Assembly (NCBI GenBank): GCA_017554235.1
Contig: JAFZIV010000035.1
Coordinates: 18,403-82,402, forward strand
Length of the DNA stretch: 64,000 nucleotides
Source of the DNA: Selenomonadaceae bacterium
Lineage (GTDB): Bacteria > Bacillota > Negativicutes > Selenomonadales > Selenomonadaceae
Direction of reading: 5' to 3'
Shown: in pieces, positions 9,038-18,171 of the stretch
How positions within the stretch are numbered: position 1 is the first letter of the stretch
Layout of the letters: the number at the start of each line of letters is the position of its first letter
The notes under the pieces: generated by a model
Databases searched by the model: none
Told to the model about the DNA's origin: nothing
Seen by the model: the letters and a program-made list of their open reading frames with translations, nothing else
Made by a program: the position numbers and the translations under genes

Positions 9038-9165
9038 AAAACCTCCCTATTGAGATTATACTCTACCGAGAGATTTTTTCCTTTTTGTCTACAGTCTGAG
9101 GTCTGTAACTCGTATTGAGTAACAGACCTAATTTTTTTTTCCAGCTTAGCTAAAAATTTTTAGAA

Positions 9166-10893
9166 TTACGCTTTGGGAATTGTGTCAAGATATTTTTTAA
9201 TTTCGTCGCCGTCTTCCATTTCCATAACTTTATCAAGAATCTTTTTAGCTTCAGTCATAGTGATGTTACGGATACGCTCTTTAACTTTCGGAATTGAAGG
9301 TGCGCTCATGGAAAGTTCTTTGATACCCATAGCCATCAAAATAATTGCCGCATTAGGATCGGATGCCATTTCGCCGCACATACCTGCCCATTTGCCTTCC
9401 GCGTTAGCAGATTCGATAGTACGTTTGATAAGACGAAGGACAGCAGGGTTAAAGTGGTTGTACAGGTAAGAAATTTGCGCGTTGCCTCTGTCAACCGCCA
9501 GTGTGTACTGTACGAGGTCGTTAGTACCGATGCTGAAGAAGTCAACATATTTTGCAAGGATAGGAGCCATAACAGCCGCCGCAGGAGTTTCAACCATGAT
9601 ACCGACTTGAACGCTGTCAGAGTATTCTTTACCCTCTTGAACAAGTTCGCGTTTTGCCTCTTCAACAAATTCTTTCGCGTCGAGGAATTCTTTTACGTTG
9701 ATAACCATCGGGAACATGATAGCGGCTTTACCGAATTTACCTGCGCGGAGGATAGCTTTAAGTTGCGGCAGGAAAAGGTCACGGCGTTGCAAGCTGATAC
9801 GAATTGCACGATAGCCCAAGAAGGGATTTTCTTCTTCGCCGACTTGAATGTAGGGCAGAGGTTTATCGCCGCCGATGTCCATTGTACGAATAACGCAGAG
9901 ACCTTCGCCGTGCGTAACGGTAGCGCATTTTTCGACAGCTGCTTTATATTCTTTAAATTGATCTTCCTCTTTCGGAATATCCTGTTTGCCCATGAAAACA
10001 AATTCAGAGCGGAACAGTCCGACGCCGGTTGCACCAAAGTTTTTGATAGCGGCATCAGCATCATCAGGCGAACCGATATTAGCGACGAGTTCAACTTCAA
10101 CGCCGTCTTGAGTTTTAGCGGGCAAAGCTTTAAGTTGTGCGTAGTGTGCTCTAAGTTCTTCCTGCTTTTTAATCTTTGCGTTGTAGCTGGCGCGTTCTTC
10201 ATCAGTAGGACGAATCAAAATTTCGCCGGTTTCGCCGTCGAGGATAGCGGGATCGCCGTCAGCCATTTGGTCAATACCGTTACCGACACCAACGACCGTA
10301 GGAATTGCACGAGTTTTTGCGATAATGACAGCATGCGCGGTGGTTGAACCTGCACCGAGAATAACACCGGCGATTTTATCTGTGGGAAGTCCTGCGATAA
10401 CAGACGGTTCAATTTCTTTACCGGCTACGATAACTTTGCCGACGATTTCGGGATCTTTAATGCCGAGTAAGAATTTTGCAATACGTTTACCAACGTCGCG
10501 CATATCGACGGCGCGTCCTCTGAAATATTCATCTTCCATCGCTTCAAAAAGTTGCGCGTTGGATTCGTAAGCATTGAGAACAGCTTTCGGAGCGTTGCCG
10601 GTAGCTTCGATTTCTTCTTCAACTTTTTCGCTGATAGCGGGGTCTTCAATCAACAGACGATGCGCCTCAAGGATACCTGCCTGTTCCTTAAGACCTTTTG
10701 AAGTGTAATCGTCAATCGTCGCTTTGAGATTTTCGGCGACTTTTACGAGAGCCTGTGCAGCTTTTTTCTTTTCAGCGGCTTTCGTGCCGGGCTGATAGTT
10801 TACGAGATAGCCGTCAAGATTTTGTCCTGCGAGCAAAATAGTACCGACTGCGACGCCGGAAATTACGCCTTTACCTTTAATTTTATCTGCCAT
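9166..10893 (-). CDS. ptsI: Phosphoenolpyruvate-protein phosphotransferase (PTS enzyme I)
   Basis: 575 residues from the ATG at 10893, exactly the usual enzyme I length. It takes phosphate from PEP onto a histidine and passes it to HPr. Order: an N-terminal HPr-binding and phosphohistidine domain with GAGSTTAHAVIIAK (the His in TAHA is the active site), then a PEP-binding TIM barrel with GVGLFRSEFVFM, RTMDIGGDKPLPY, GIMVETPAA, FFSIGTNDLVQY and the MCGEMASDP end motif. The ATG at 10893 has GTGAGGT upstream. A GTG at 10974 behind CAGGTGA could add a 27-residue hydrophilic leader. ptsH lies upstream on the same strand but a terminator separates them. Confidence 0.95.
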   Translation of the reverse strand: MADKIKGKGVISGVAVGTILLAGQNLDGYLVNYQPGTKAAEKKKAAQALVKVAENLKATIDDYTSKGLKEQAGILEAHRLLIEDPAISEKVEEEIEATGNAPKAVLNAYESNAQLFEAMEDEYFRGRAVDMRDVGKRIAKFLLGIKDPEIVGKVIVAGKEIEPSVIAGLPTDKIAGVILGAGSTTAHAVIIAKTRAIPTVVGVGNGIDQMADGDPAILDGETGEILIRPTDEERASYNAKIKKQEELRAHYAQLKALPAKTQDGVEVELVANIGSPDDADAAIKNFGATGVGLFRSEFVFMGKQDIPKEEDQFKEYKAAVEKCATVTHGEGLCVIRTMDIGGDKPLPYIQVGEEENPFLGYRAIRISLQRRDLFLPQLKAILRAGKFGKAAIMFPMVINVKEFLDAKEFVEEAKRELVQEGKEYSDSVQVGIMVETPAAAVMAPILAKYVDFFSIGTNDLVQYTLAVDRGNAQISYLYNHFNPAVLRLIKRTIESANAEGKWAGMCGEMASDPNAAIILMAMGIKELSMSAPSIPKVKERIRNITMTEAKKILDKVMEMEDGDEIKKYLDTIPKA

Positions 10894-11029
10894 CGGTTTT
10901 ACCTCACTATTTTTATTAATGGGGCGGGAAGTTGCATTTTCCTTTTCGCCCTTATCTTTAGTTTTATTAGCCACGAAAATCACCTGAAACAGCCGAATTT
11001 ATATAAAAATTCAGCTTGCCCCTTCTAAA

Positions 11030-11061
11030 TTAGATCGCTAGCAACTAAACTAACGATCTAA
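11030..11061. repeat. Palindromic dispersed repeat, copy 1
   Basis: TTAGATCG at one end is inverted as CGATCTAA at the other, with CTAGCAACTAAACTAA between. A near copy lies at 63370-63403. It sits between ptsH and ptsI. Confidence 0.6.
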
Positions 11062-11075
11062 GTCTGCTTGATACC

Positions 11076-11114
11076 AAAAAGGGAGGGGGATAAAAAAATT
11101 TTCTCCTCCTCCCC
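11076..11114 (-). terminator. Terminator or attenuator between ptsH and ptsI
   Basis: On the minus strand a GGGGAGGAGG arm pairs with CCCCCTCCC around an A/T loop and runs into TTTTTT. This should stop much of the transcription leaving ptsH, so ptsI either has its own promoter or is partly attenuated. Confidence 0.7.
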
Positions 11115-11142
11115 AAACAAAAATTGCGGCGTAAAATAATTT

Positions 11143-11409
11143 TTACTCTTCGCCGAACTTATCGTCAACGAGCTTCTTCAAAGTTGCTACAGCGTCTGCT
11201 TCGTCCGGTCCGTCAGCCGAAAGAGTGATTTCCGTACCTTTGGTCAAGCCCATGCTCATGATCATGAGAATGCTTTTAGCGTCAACGGTTTTGCCCTTCG
11301 CCTTGATCTGAACTTTGGATTTGAACTTCGACGCGGTCTGCACGAACACAGATGCGGGGCGCGCATGAATACCGGTTTTGTTTTCGATAGTGGTTGTTGC
11401 TTCAGTCAT
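11143..11409 (-). CDS. ptsH: Phosphocarrier protein HPr
   Basis: 88 residues, full length. The phosphorylated histidine is His15 in GIHARPAS, and the regulatory serine is Ser46 in AKSILMIMSMG. That serine is the HPr-kinase site used for carbon-catabolite control in Firmicutes; no hprK is in the window. HPr shuttles phosphate from enzyme I (ptsI, downstream) to sugar-specific EII proteins, none of which are in view. Start ATG at 11409 with a modest AGAATGGAGTT upstream. Confidence 0.97.
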   Translation of the reverse strand: MTEATTTIENKTGIHARPASVFVQTASKFKSKVQIKAKGKTVDAKSILMIMSMGLTKGTEITLSADGPDEADAVATLKKLVDDKFGEE

Positions 11410-11548
11410 TAAAAACCAACTCCATTCTTTTAAAACAATTTATTTAGACGGTTGCACTGGGCAACTTTTTCTATGCTTTCAATTATTCGCCGTCCTTTTA
11501 AATGTTCCTTCTTTTCAGAAAAATTACATTAAAAATTTTTTGAAAACT

Positions 11549-12589
11549 TTACGCACCCTTAATTTCTTCGATGAGACGTATATTTTCGGCACGTTTCCTT
11601 ATTGCCAGCCTTAAAAATCTTTCGTCCAACCCTACGAAATTTTCGCAACTCCTGATAAAAATTTTTTTCTCACGCAATTTTTTTACAAGGTCATTCGCAA
11701 TTTTTTCTGAAGGAAATTTTATCAGCACGAAATTTACTGACGGTTCAAAAATTTTTACGTCAGGCAATTCTTTCAAACGTTGGACAAAATATTTTTTTTC
11801 TTCCTCAAGCCAAGTTCGCGTGTCACTCAAAAATTTTTTATCAGACAATGCCGCAACTCCCGCTTTTTGCGCTAAAAAATTTACGTTCCATACATCCTTC
11901 GACGCATTTAACTTTTCTGCAAAATTTTTTTCAACGACTGCAAATCCCAACCTTAAACCGGGTATCGCAAAAATTTTTGTAAGGGATTGTACAACGCAAA
12001 TTTTTTCGTTTACGAGTTGCCGCGCAGATTCGACATTCAAAAAATCTATAAATGATTCGTCAACCAAAATATTTACCGCGCTGGAAAGTTTTTTTATGGC
12101 GTCGAGAGAAATTAAGTTGCCGGTAGGATTATTGGGACGACCAATTATAAGGCATTCAAATTTTTTCGCGGTGATTCTTTCAAAAAGTTTTTCAAGGTCA
12201 AGCTGAAAATTATCCTCTTCGCGCAGAAAAAAATATTCAACCTCTGCGCTGATACTCCGCGCCGCCCTTTCGTATTCTGAAAAACTTGGCACAGGAATTA
12301 TTACCCGCGCAGGTTTAGCGACGTTGCAGTAAAGATAAAAAAATTCTGCCGCGCCGTTAAGCAAAACTAAATTTTCTTGCGGCACATTATAAAATTTTGA
12401 AATAGAATTTTTTAATTCCGTCGCCGCAGGGTCTGGATAATGAACAATGTCACTAAGATTTTCAATCAACGCCTGTAATACCGAAAATGGCAAGCCCAAA
12501 GGATTTATATTCGCGCTGAAGTCCAACTGAAAATCTATCTGCCCGTCCGCATTGTAAACTTGTCCGCCGTGCTGAAAATTTTGATTCAA
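11549..12589 (-). CDS. CobD/HisC-like PLP aminotransferase (probable threonine-phosphate decarboxylase)
   Basis: 346 residues, fold-type I PLP enzyme. The N-terminal HGG-VYNADGQ followed by DFSANINPLG is the usual signature of L-threonine-O-3-phosphate decarboxylase (CobD), which makes aminopropanol phosphate for cobamide synthesis. The PLP lysine is in SLTKIFAIPGLRLG, and GRPNNPTGN and VDESFIDF complete the cofactor pocket. Histidinol-phosphate aminotransferase is the main alternative. No other cobalamin gene is adjacent. I chose the TTG at 12589, six bases behind AGGTGA; a GTG at 12598 overlaps that site and is less likely. Confidence 0.75.
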   Translation of the reverse strand: MNQNFQHGGQVYNADGQIDFQLDFSANINPLGLPFSVLQALIENLSDIVHYPDPAATELKNSISKFYNVPQENLVLLNGAAEFFYLYCNVAKPARVIIPVPSFSEYERAARSISAEVEYFFLREEDNFQLDLEKLFERITAKKFECLIIGRPNNPTGNLISLDAIKKLSSAVNILVDESFIDFLNVESARQLVNEKICVVQSLTKIFAIPGLRLGFAVVEKNFAEKLNASKDVWNVNFLAQKAGVAALSDKKFLSDTRTWLEEEKKYFVQRLKELPDVKIFEPSVNFVLIKFPSEKIANDLVKKLREKKIFIRSCENFVGLDERFLRLAIRKRAENIRLIEEIKGA

Positions 12590-12678
12590 AAAAATCACCT
12601 GCCTATAATTTTTATTTTATCAGAAAAATTTTGGATAAACAATTCGTAAAATTTTTTATGACAGAATTTTTTTCAATC

Positions 12679-12707
12679 TTGTAAAGCCTCGCGCAAAATG
12701 TTAAAAT
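12679..12707 (+). promoter_or_regulatory. Probable sigma-A promoter for rnj
   Basis: TTGTAA, 17-base spacer, TAAAAT, ending 64 bases before the chosen rnj start. Confidence 0.55.
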
Positions 12708-12771
12708 TTCAAAGATATTAGTGATCGGACAAATATTTTTTCTGTATTCAAAAATTACGGAGGTGTTTTTA

Positions 12772-14448
12772 TTGTTTAGAACCGAACAAAGGAGCGACCA
12801 AAAACTACAGATAATCCCGTTGGGCGGTATGGGCGAGATTGGAAAAAATATGACCGTGATACGTTGCGGCGATGAAATGATTTTAATTGACGCGGGGCTG
12901 ATGTTTCCTGAAAACGATATGCTCGGTGTTGATCTCGTAATACCCGATATATCTTATTTAATCGAAAACGAAAAATGTTTGAAGGCAATTTTTTTGACGC
13001 ATGGACATGAAGACCATATTGGCGCGTTGCCATATATTTTGAAAAGGCTTTCCGTTCCCGTTTACGGCACTCGTTTAACGCTTGGGATTTTGGAAGGGCG
13101 GCTTAAAGAAAACGGCGTTGACTCTGGCAACCTGCGCGTAGCCACGCAAGGCGAAATTGTTACTACAGGATGTTTCAGCGTCGGATTTATTCGCGTCAAT
13201 CATTCAATCCCAGATTCCGTCGGCTTGTCGATAAAAACTCCCGTCGGCATGATTGTTCATACGGGCGATTTTAAATTTGACTACACGCCGATTGATGGCA
13301 AGATGACTGACTTTCGCAAGCTTGCCGATTTGGGAAATAAGGGCGTCCTCGTGTTAATGGCTGATTCAACCAATTCCGAAAATGACGGACATACTCCCAG
13401 CGAAAAAACTGTCGGCGTTGCCTTCAACCGCGAATTTCAAAACGCGCAGGGCAGAATTATTGTTGCGACTTTTTCTTCAAACGTTCACAGGATTCAGCAG
13501 GTAATTGATACGGCGGTTAGGTATCGTCGCCGCGTGGCAATTTTGGGACGCAGTATGGTAAACGTCGTAAATATTTCATTGGAGTTGGGATACATTCACG
13601 CGCCCGAAGGCGTCATCATTGACGTTGAAGAAATTATGAATTATCCCGCAAATAAAATTGTCATCATCACGACGGGAAGTCAAGGCGAACCAATGAGCGC
13701 GTTGACTCGTATGGCTCTTTCAGACCACAGACAAGTTGACATTATTCAAGGTGATACGGTTATAATTTCTGCAACGCCAATTCCCGGCAATGAAAAACTT
13801 GTAGCTAAGACCGTCGATAATCTTTTGAGACTCGGCGCAAATGTGGTTTACAGTCGCAAAGACGGCATTCACGTTTCCGGACACGCTTCACGCGAAGAAT
13901 TAAAACTTATGCACAACTTGATACGTCCGAAATTTTTTATTCCCGTTCATGGTGAACTTCATCACTTGCACGCACACGCTAAACTTGCCGTTGAACTTGG
14001 TATGACGAAGGATCATATTTTGTTGGGCGAAAACGGAACGATTTTTGAATTTACGAAAGAGCGCGGAAAAATTGTCGGGCGTGTCAACTGGGGCGTCGTA
14101 ATGGTTGACGGGCTCGGCGTTGGTGACGTTGGCAATATTGTACTTCGCGACAGGCGGCAACTTTCGCAGGACGGAATTTTAATTGTTGTCCTTACGATTA
14201 ATCGCTACACAGGAAAAATTGTTGCAGGTCCTGACATTGTATCGCGCGGCTTTGTTTATGTTCGCGAATCAGAAGAACTTATGGACGGGGCTAAGGCGAA
14301 AATTAATCACGCGTTAAAATTCTGCGCGGAAGAACAAATTACAGATTGGTCAACGATTAAAATTCAAGTTAAAGACGCATTGTCGCAATATCTTTTCGAT
14401 CAAACTCGACGCCGCCCGATGATTTTACCGATTATCATGGAAGTTTAA
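12772..14448 (+). CDS. rnj: Ribonuclease J
   Basis: 558 residues. RNase J is a metallo-beta-lactamase/beta-CASP nuclease with 5-prime exonuclease and endonuclease activity, central to mRNA turnover in organisms lacking RNase E. Visible motifs: IPLGGMGEIGKNM at the start, zinc-binding HGHEDHIGALPY, MIVHTGDFKFD, beta-CASP features ADSTNSENDGHTPSE and GSQGEPMSAL, then HVSGHAS and PVHGELHHLHAH. The C-terminal ~100 residues fit the family domain. The start is the TTG at 12772, behind GGAGGTG; an upstream GTG at 12721 would add 17 residues with no ribosome site. It converges with exbD, leaving one base between stops. Confidence 0.95.
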   Translation: MFRTEQRSDQKLQIIPLGGMGEIGKNMTVIRCGDEMILIDAGLMFPENDMLGVDLVIPDISYLIENEKCLKAIFLTHGHEDHIGALPYILKRLSVPVYGTRLTLGILEGRLKENGVDSGNLRVATQGEIVTTGCFSVGFIRVNHSIPDSVGLSIKTPVGMIVHTGDFKFDYTPIDGKMTDFRKLADLGNKGVLVLMADSTNSENDGHTPSEKTVGVAFNREFQNAQGRIIVATFSSNVHRIQQVIDTAVRYRRRVAILGRSMVNVVNISLELGYIHAPEGVIIDVEEIMNYPANKIVIITTGSQGEPMSALTRMALSDHRQVDIIQGDTVIISATPIPGNEKLVAKTVDNLLRLGANVVYSRKDGIHVSGHASREELKLMHNLIRPKFFIPVHGELHHLHAHAKLAVELGMTKDHILLGENGTIFEFTKERGKIVGRVNWGVVMVDGLGVGDVGNIVLRDRRQLSQDGILIVVLTINRYTGKIVAGPDIVSRGFVYVRESEELMDGAKAKINHALKFCAEEQITDWSTIKIQVKDALSQYLFDQTRRRPMILPIIMEV

Positions 14449-14449
14449 A

Positions 14450-14857
14450 TTATTCACTCGTTGTAGCTATGGAAACGTGACGTGCGCCGGATTTTTTCAG
14501 CAAGTCCAACACAGTTACGACGCTTTCATATCGCGCAGATTTATCCCCGCGCAGAAGGAACACCGTATTAGAATTTGATTCTAAGGTTGCGTGAACTTTC
14601 TGCGCTAAATTTTCATTTGGGACGGAATCATTTTCGTAAAGCACTTCACCCGTTGCCATAACTGTAATTGAAATTAAATTTGGGCGCGTCTCAACATTTC
14701 CGTTAGCCGCCTTCGGTAATGTAACCTGCAAAGTATTTGTCTGTACCATGTAAATTGTACTTATCATAAAAAATACCAGCAGAAACAACATTATATCAAT
14801 CATCGGAATTATCATAACTAGCGGCTGTTTATTTTCGCGAAAGTCACGACGTTTCAT
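14450..14857 (-). CDS. exbD: ExbD/TolR-family energy-transduction protein
   Basis: 135 residues with one N-terminal membrane helix (MIDIMLFLLVFFMISTIY) containing the conserved Asp that carries protons, followed by a periplasmic domain ending in DLLKKSGARHVSIAT. ExbD/TolR works with ExbB/TolQ to couple the proton gradient to TonB or Tol action at the outer membrane. Start ATG at 14857 overlaps the end of exbB in an ATGA, so they are translationally coupled. Which system it serves is not visible: no tonB or receptor is nearby. Confidence 0.88.
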   Translation of the reverse strand: MKRRDFRENKQPLVMIIPMIDIMLFLLVFFMISTIYMVQTNTLQVTLPKAANGNVETRPNLISITVMATGEVLYENDSVPNENLAQKVHATLESNSNTVFLLRGDKSARYESVVTVLDLLKKSGARHVSIATTSE

Positions 14858-15465
14858 AAATCTTTCCTCCTGCTGAATGCGCCTAATACTATCGACGCAG
14901 TTTTATCAAGTTTCGTCAGCATTTCGTCAAGTTTTTGAGCAAAATATGTATGGACAATCAGCGCGAAAATTGCTACACAAAGTCCCGTCGCCGTAGCTAT
15001 CAAAGCCTCGCCTATGCCGCCGGTTATTGCTAAAGGTTGTCCTGCCTGCACGCTGAAAATATTAAATGATTCAATCATTCCCGCGATTGTTCCCAACAAT
15101 CCTAAAAGCGGGGCTAATGTTACAATCATTGACAGATAATTTAAACGGGCGCGAAGGTTCATTGCAATTTCTTCGTAGGCTATGTCCAATGCAACTTCTA
15201 CATTTTCGCCATTGATTGCCGCTTGAATGCCGGAGCTTGCAATTTCGCTTAAGGCATTTTTTTCTTGTCGACAATAATTCAAAACTTCTTCAGCGGTCTG
15301 CGCGTGTAACCTGCCGCGTAAATTGTGCAGAAAATCTTCACTGCCGCTCCCAACGTGAATGTAAAATCTAAGTCTTTCAATTCCGATTACGGCAACGGCT
15401 ATTGAAGTAACCAGCAATAAATACATTACCGGTCCGCCTTTAGTGAATAATTCCATTAATTCCAA
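14854..15465 (-). CDS. exbB: ExbB/TolQ/MotA-family proton channel
   Basis: 203 residues with three membrane segments: VMYLLLVTSIAVAVIGIERL, a pair around LSMIVTLAPLLGLLGTIAGMI, and ALIATATGLCVAIFALIVHTYF. The ALIATATGLCVAI segment is the classic MotA/TolQ/ExbB signature. It forms the pentameric channel partner of ExbD. The TTG at 15465 behind AGGAG is preferred; an in-frame ATG three codons later is possible. The exbBD pair implies a double membrane. Confidence 0.9.
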   Translation of the reverse strand: MELMELFTKGGPVMYLLLVTSIAVAVIGIERLRFYIHVGSGSEDFLHNLRGRLHAQTAEEVLNYCRQEKNALSEIASSGIQAAINGENVEVALDIAYEEIAMNLRARLNYLSMIVTLAPLLGLLGTIAGMIESFNIFSVQAGQPLAITGGIGEALIATATGLCVAIFALIVHTYFAQKLDEMLTKLDKTASIVLGAFSRRKDL

Positions 15466-15583
15466 AATAAATTCGCTCCTAAAAATTTTTATTTAACAAA
15501 TTATATCACAAAAATTTTTTATTGTAGAATATTCTTTGACGTAGTAAAATGTGCTTTAAATTTTATTTGAGGAGGGGATTCGT

Positions 15584-15892
15584 ATGAAAAAGATTCCGCG
15601 CGGCTTGACGGATAAGGATATGATAAAAAATTATGTCGAGGAACAATCCGTTGAAGCGCAAATGTTGGCGGCGGCTAAAAAGGCTGAAAAACTTCGTCGT
15701 GTCGAAGAGGCAGAAGCACCGCCTGAACCTTTAGCGAAGGCAGGTTTCACGAAAGAATTAACAGAACAGCTCGGCATGGAACTTCTTGCGTTGAAAATTG
15801 AACTCGGCGCGTCCGGCGTAAAAAGTTACAACTTCAAAGTTAAACGCGACGGCGAAAAAATTATCCTGACCGTTATCGACAAAAAATCTTAA
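15584..15892 (+). CDS. Small uncharacterised protein
   Basis: 102 residues, no family recognised. The N-terminal half is charged and predicted helical (AAAKKAEKLRRVEEAEAPPEP), and the C-terminal half looks like a small beta domain (YNFKVKRDGEKIILTVIDKK). No signal peptide or membrane segment. Start ATG behind GAGGAGGGG, a strong site. It is followed after 50 bases by the transporter gene on the same strand and may be cotranscribed with it. Confidence 0.6.
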   Translation: MKKIPRGLTDKDMIKNYVEEQSVEAQMLAAAKKAEKLRRVEEAEAPPEPLAKAGFTKELTEQLGMELLALKIELGASGVKSYNFKVKRDGEKIILTVIDKKS

Positions 15893-15942
15893 GGCAGTTA
15901 AAATATGACAATTAACCATAACGGAAGGGGTAAATTTTTTTA

Positions 15943-17223
15943 ATGGACATGACAACGGTAGCGGTAATAATTTTTGTTGCCGCCTACGCGCTGATAATTT
16001 CCGAAAAAGTTCATAGGACAATCGTCGGAATTGTCGGCGCAATGCTGATGATAATTTTCGGCATAATCTCGCAGGAAACCGCGATACATCACATTGACTT
16101 CAACACGCTGGGACTTTTAATGGGTATGATGATAATCGTAAACATTACCAGCGAAACGGGATTATTTAACTTCTTGGCAATTTGGTCTGCAAAAAAAGTT
16201 GGAGCGCATCCCGTCAAATTACTTGTCGCTTTAAGTGTACTTACGGCGGTTTGTTCCGCACTTTTGGATAATGTCACGACAGTTTTATTGACTGTGCCGA
16301 TAACTTTTAACATTGCCGCGCAGTTGAAAGTTGACGTTAAACCGTTTCTTATGGCGCAAATTATCAGCTCCAATATAGGCGGAACGGCAACGCTTGTAGG
16401 TGACCCGCCAAATATTATGATTGGATCGGCGGTCGGGTTAAGCTTTATGGATTTTATCTACAACTTAACACTGCCCGCCATTATAATTTTTGTAGTAACG
16501 GTTGCGATAATGGTTGCAATGTACGGCTCAAAACTCCATACGCATAAGGAACTGCAGGATAAAGTTATGAGGCTTAACGAAAAAAGCCAAATTACAGATC
16601 CTGTCCTTCTTAAAAAATGTTTGGCAGTATTAGCCGTCACAATGTCGCTGTTTGTTTTGCACAACACTTTACACCTTGAAACGGCAACGGCGGCACTTAC
16701 TGGCGCGGGTTTACTTTTGCTGGTAACTTACACGCACAACGAAGCGATGATTGCAAAAGTTTTGAGTAAAATCGAATGGCTTGCAATATTCTTCTTCGCA
16801 GGATTGTTTGTACTTGTCGGTGCACTCGTTGAAATGGGCGTAATAAAAGCAATGGCGGCAGAAGCTCTTGAGGCAACGGGCGGCAATGTTACAGCGGTAG
16901 CACTTTTAATCTTATGGATGAGTGCTTTGGCGTCGGCATTTATCGACAACATACCATTCGTTGCAACATTAATTCCGTTAATCCTCAATATGGGCGAAAT
17001 GGGATTGTCCAACTTAGACCCGATGTGGTGGAGTTTAGCTTTAGGCGCGTGCTTGGGCGGCAACGGAACATTAATAGGCGCGAGTGCCAACGTTGTAGTT
17101 GCATCAATGGCGGCACAACGCGGCAGACCAATTTCATTTATTGACTTTATGAAAACGGCATTTCCGCTGATGATTTTATCAATAATAATTTCGACTGCTT
17201 ACGTTTATATCAGATACTTGTAA
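15943..17223 (+). CDS. ArsB/NhaD/DASS-type ion transporter (IT superfamily)
   Basis: 426 residues with about 11 hydrophobic segments. The two signature repeats are clear: LDNVTTVLLTVPITFNIA with SSNIGGTATLVGDPPNIMIG in the first half, and FIDNIPFVATLIPLI with GNGTLIGASANVVVA in the second. This is the ArsB/NhaD/YfbS layout of the ion-transporter superfamily; members move Na+/H+, arsenite, dicarboxylates or sulfate, and the sequence does not decide which. Start ATG at 15943 behind GGAAGGGG. It ends nine bases before the thioredoxin reductase gene, so the four-gene run to the glutathione peroxidase is likely one operon. Confidence 0.85.
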   Translation: MDMTTVAVIIFVAAYALIISEKVHRTIVGIVGAMLMIIFGIISQETAIHHIDFNTLGLLMGMMIIVNITSETGLFNFLAIWSAKKVGAHPVKLLVALSVLTAVCSALLDNVTTVLLTVPITFNIAAQLKVDVKPFLMAQIISSNIGGTATLVGDPPNIMIGSAVGLSFMDFIYNLTLPAIIIFVVTVAIMVAMYGSKLHTHKELQDKVMRLNEKSQITDPVLLKKCLAVLAVTMSLFVLHNTLHLETATAALTGAGLLLLVTYTHNEAMIAKVLSKIEWLAIFFFAGLFVLVGALVEMGVIKAMAAEALEATGGNVTAVALLILWMSALASAFIDNIPFVATLIPLILNMGEMGLSNLDPMWWSLALGACLGGNGTLIGASANVVVASMAAQRGRPISFIDFMKTAFPLMILSIIISTAYVYIRYL

Positions 17224-17231
17224 GGTGACTT

Positions 17232-18170
17232 ATGGAGAAAAAAATTGTTCATAAAGACGTTGTGATAATCGGCGCAGGTATGGCGGGATTGACGGCGGCA
17301 CTTTACTGCGGGCGTATGAATCTTGACACTTTAGTTTTGGAAAATGGGATTATCGGCGGACAAATTGCCAATGCCGTCAGCATAGAAAATTATCCCGGCT
17401 TTGAAAGTGTCAGCGGCGGCGAATTGATAGCGACGGTGCAAAGTCAAGCTGAAAAATTCGGCGCGGTGATTGATGAATTTGACAGCATTGTTAAAGTTAC
17501 GTTGAAGTCGAATCCAAAAATTGTTGAGACGGAAGAAAAAATTTATCAATGCGACGTTGTAATAATTGCGTCGGGTATGAATCGGCGTAAACTTCCTTTG
17601 CCGGAGGAAAGAAAATTTGCCGGACGCGGTGTCCATTACTGCGAACTTTGCGATGGGCATATGTATCAAGACAAAATTATTGCGGTAATGGGCGGCGGCA
17701 ATGCGGCTGTCGACGCGGCTAATTTCTTGACAAAGTACGCGAAAAAGTTATACTTGATTCATCGTTCAGAGTTCCGCGCAGATGAAGTTTCTCAAAAACG
17801 TTTGCGGCAAAATGATAAAGTCGAAATTATGTTGCAGACGGAAGTTAAAAAACTTAACGGCGATAAACGCTTGCAAAGTGTTGACGTATTTGATAAAAAT
17901 TCCGGTGAAATGAAAAATATTTTGGTTGACGGAATTTTTGTAAACATAGGCGTCGATCCCAACACGCAACTTTTCAAAGACGAAATTAATTTGAGTGCGA
18001 GCGGCAGGATAATTGCCGGTGAAGATTGTCGGACGAACATTGACGGCGTATTTGCGGCTGGTGACGTCCGCGAAAAGGAAATTCGCCAACTTACAACTGC
18101 GGCGTCTGACGGTACAACTGCGGCGTTGCTTGCCGAAAAATATTTATCTAAATTGAAAGGAGAAAATTAA
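17232..18170 (+). CDS. trxB: Thioredoxin reductase-like flavoprotein
   Basis: 312 residues. FAD site IIGAGMAGLTAALYCGR at the N-terminus, redox pair CELC (about residues 137-140) in HYCELCDGHMY, NADPH site VMGGGNAAVDAANFL, and FAAGDVREKEIRQLTTA at the end that closes the FAD pocket. The usual pair is CATC; CELC is an accepted variant but could mean a different partner, possibly the glutaredoxin-like protein encoded next. Start ATG behind AAGGTGA. Part of a redox run with grx and gpx. Confidence 0.92.
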   Translation: MEKKIVHKDVVIIGAGMAGLTAALYCGRMNLDTLVLENGIIGGQIANAVSIENYPGFESVSGGELIATVQSQAEKFGAVIDEFDSIVKVTLKSNPKIVETEEKIYQCDVVIIASGMNRRKLPLPEERKFAGRGVHYCELCDGHMYQDKIIAVMGGGNAAVDAANFLTKYAKKLYLIHRSEFRADEVSQKRLRQNDKVEIMLQTEVKKLNGDKRLQSVDVFDKNSGEMKNILVDGIFVNIGVDPNTQLFKDEINLSASGRIIAGEDCRTNIDGVFAAGDVREKEIRQLTTAASDGTTAALLAEKYLSKLKGEN

Positions 18171-18171
18171 A

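Larger units (their letters stand above)
8215..9165. other. Gene-poor region of decayed mobile DNA
   Basis: No intact gene is convincing in these 950 bases. An open frame at 8508-8789 has no family resemblance and no ribosome site and was not called. Visible content: an IS605-type right-end fragment near 8290-8345; small hairpins near 8490-8510 (GAGAG-CTCTC); and a minus-strand coding remnant starting near 9037. Confidence 0.6.

Noticed and set aside
9149..9162. CTAAAAATTTTTAG palindrome after ptsI as a terminator
   Set aside because: The stem has almost no GC and would be too weak; it may be chance in AT-rich DNA.
9454..10347. 297-codon open frame on the plus strand
   Set aside because: It is antisense to ptsI, which has full motifs and correct length. 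The frame has no ribosome site or recognisable domain.
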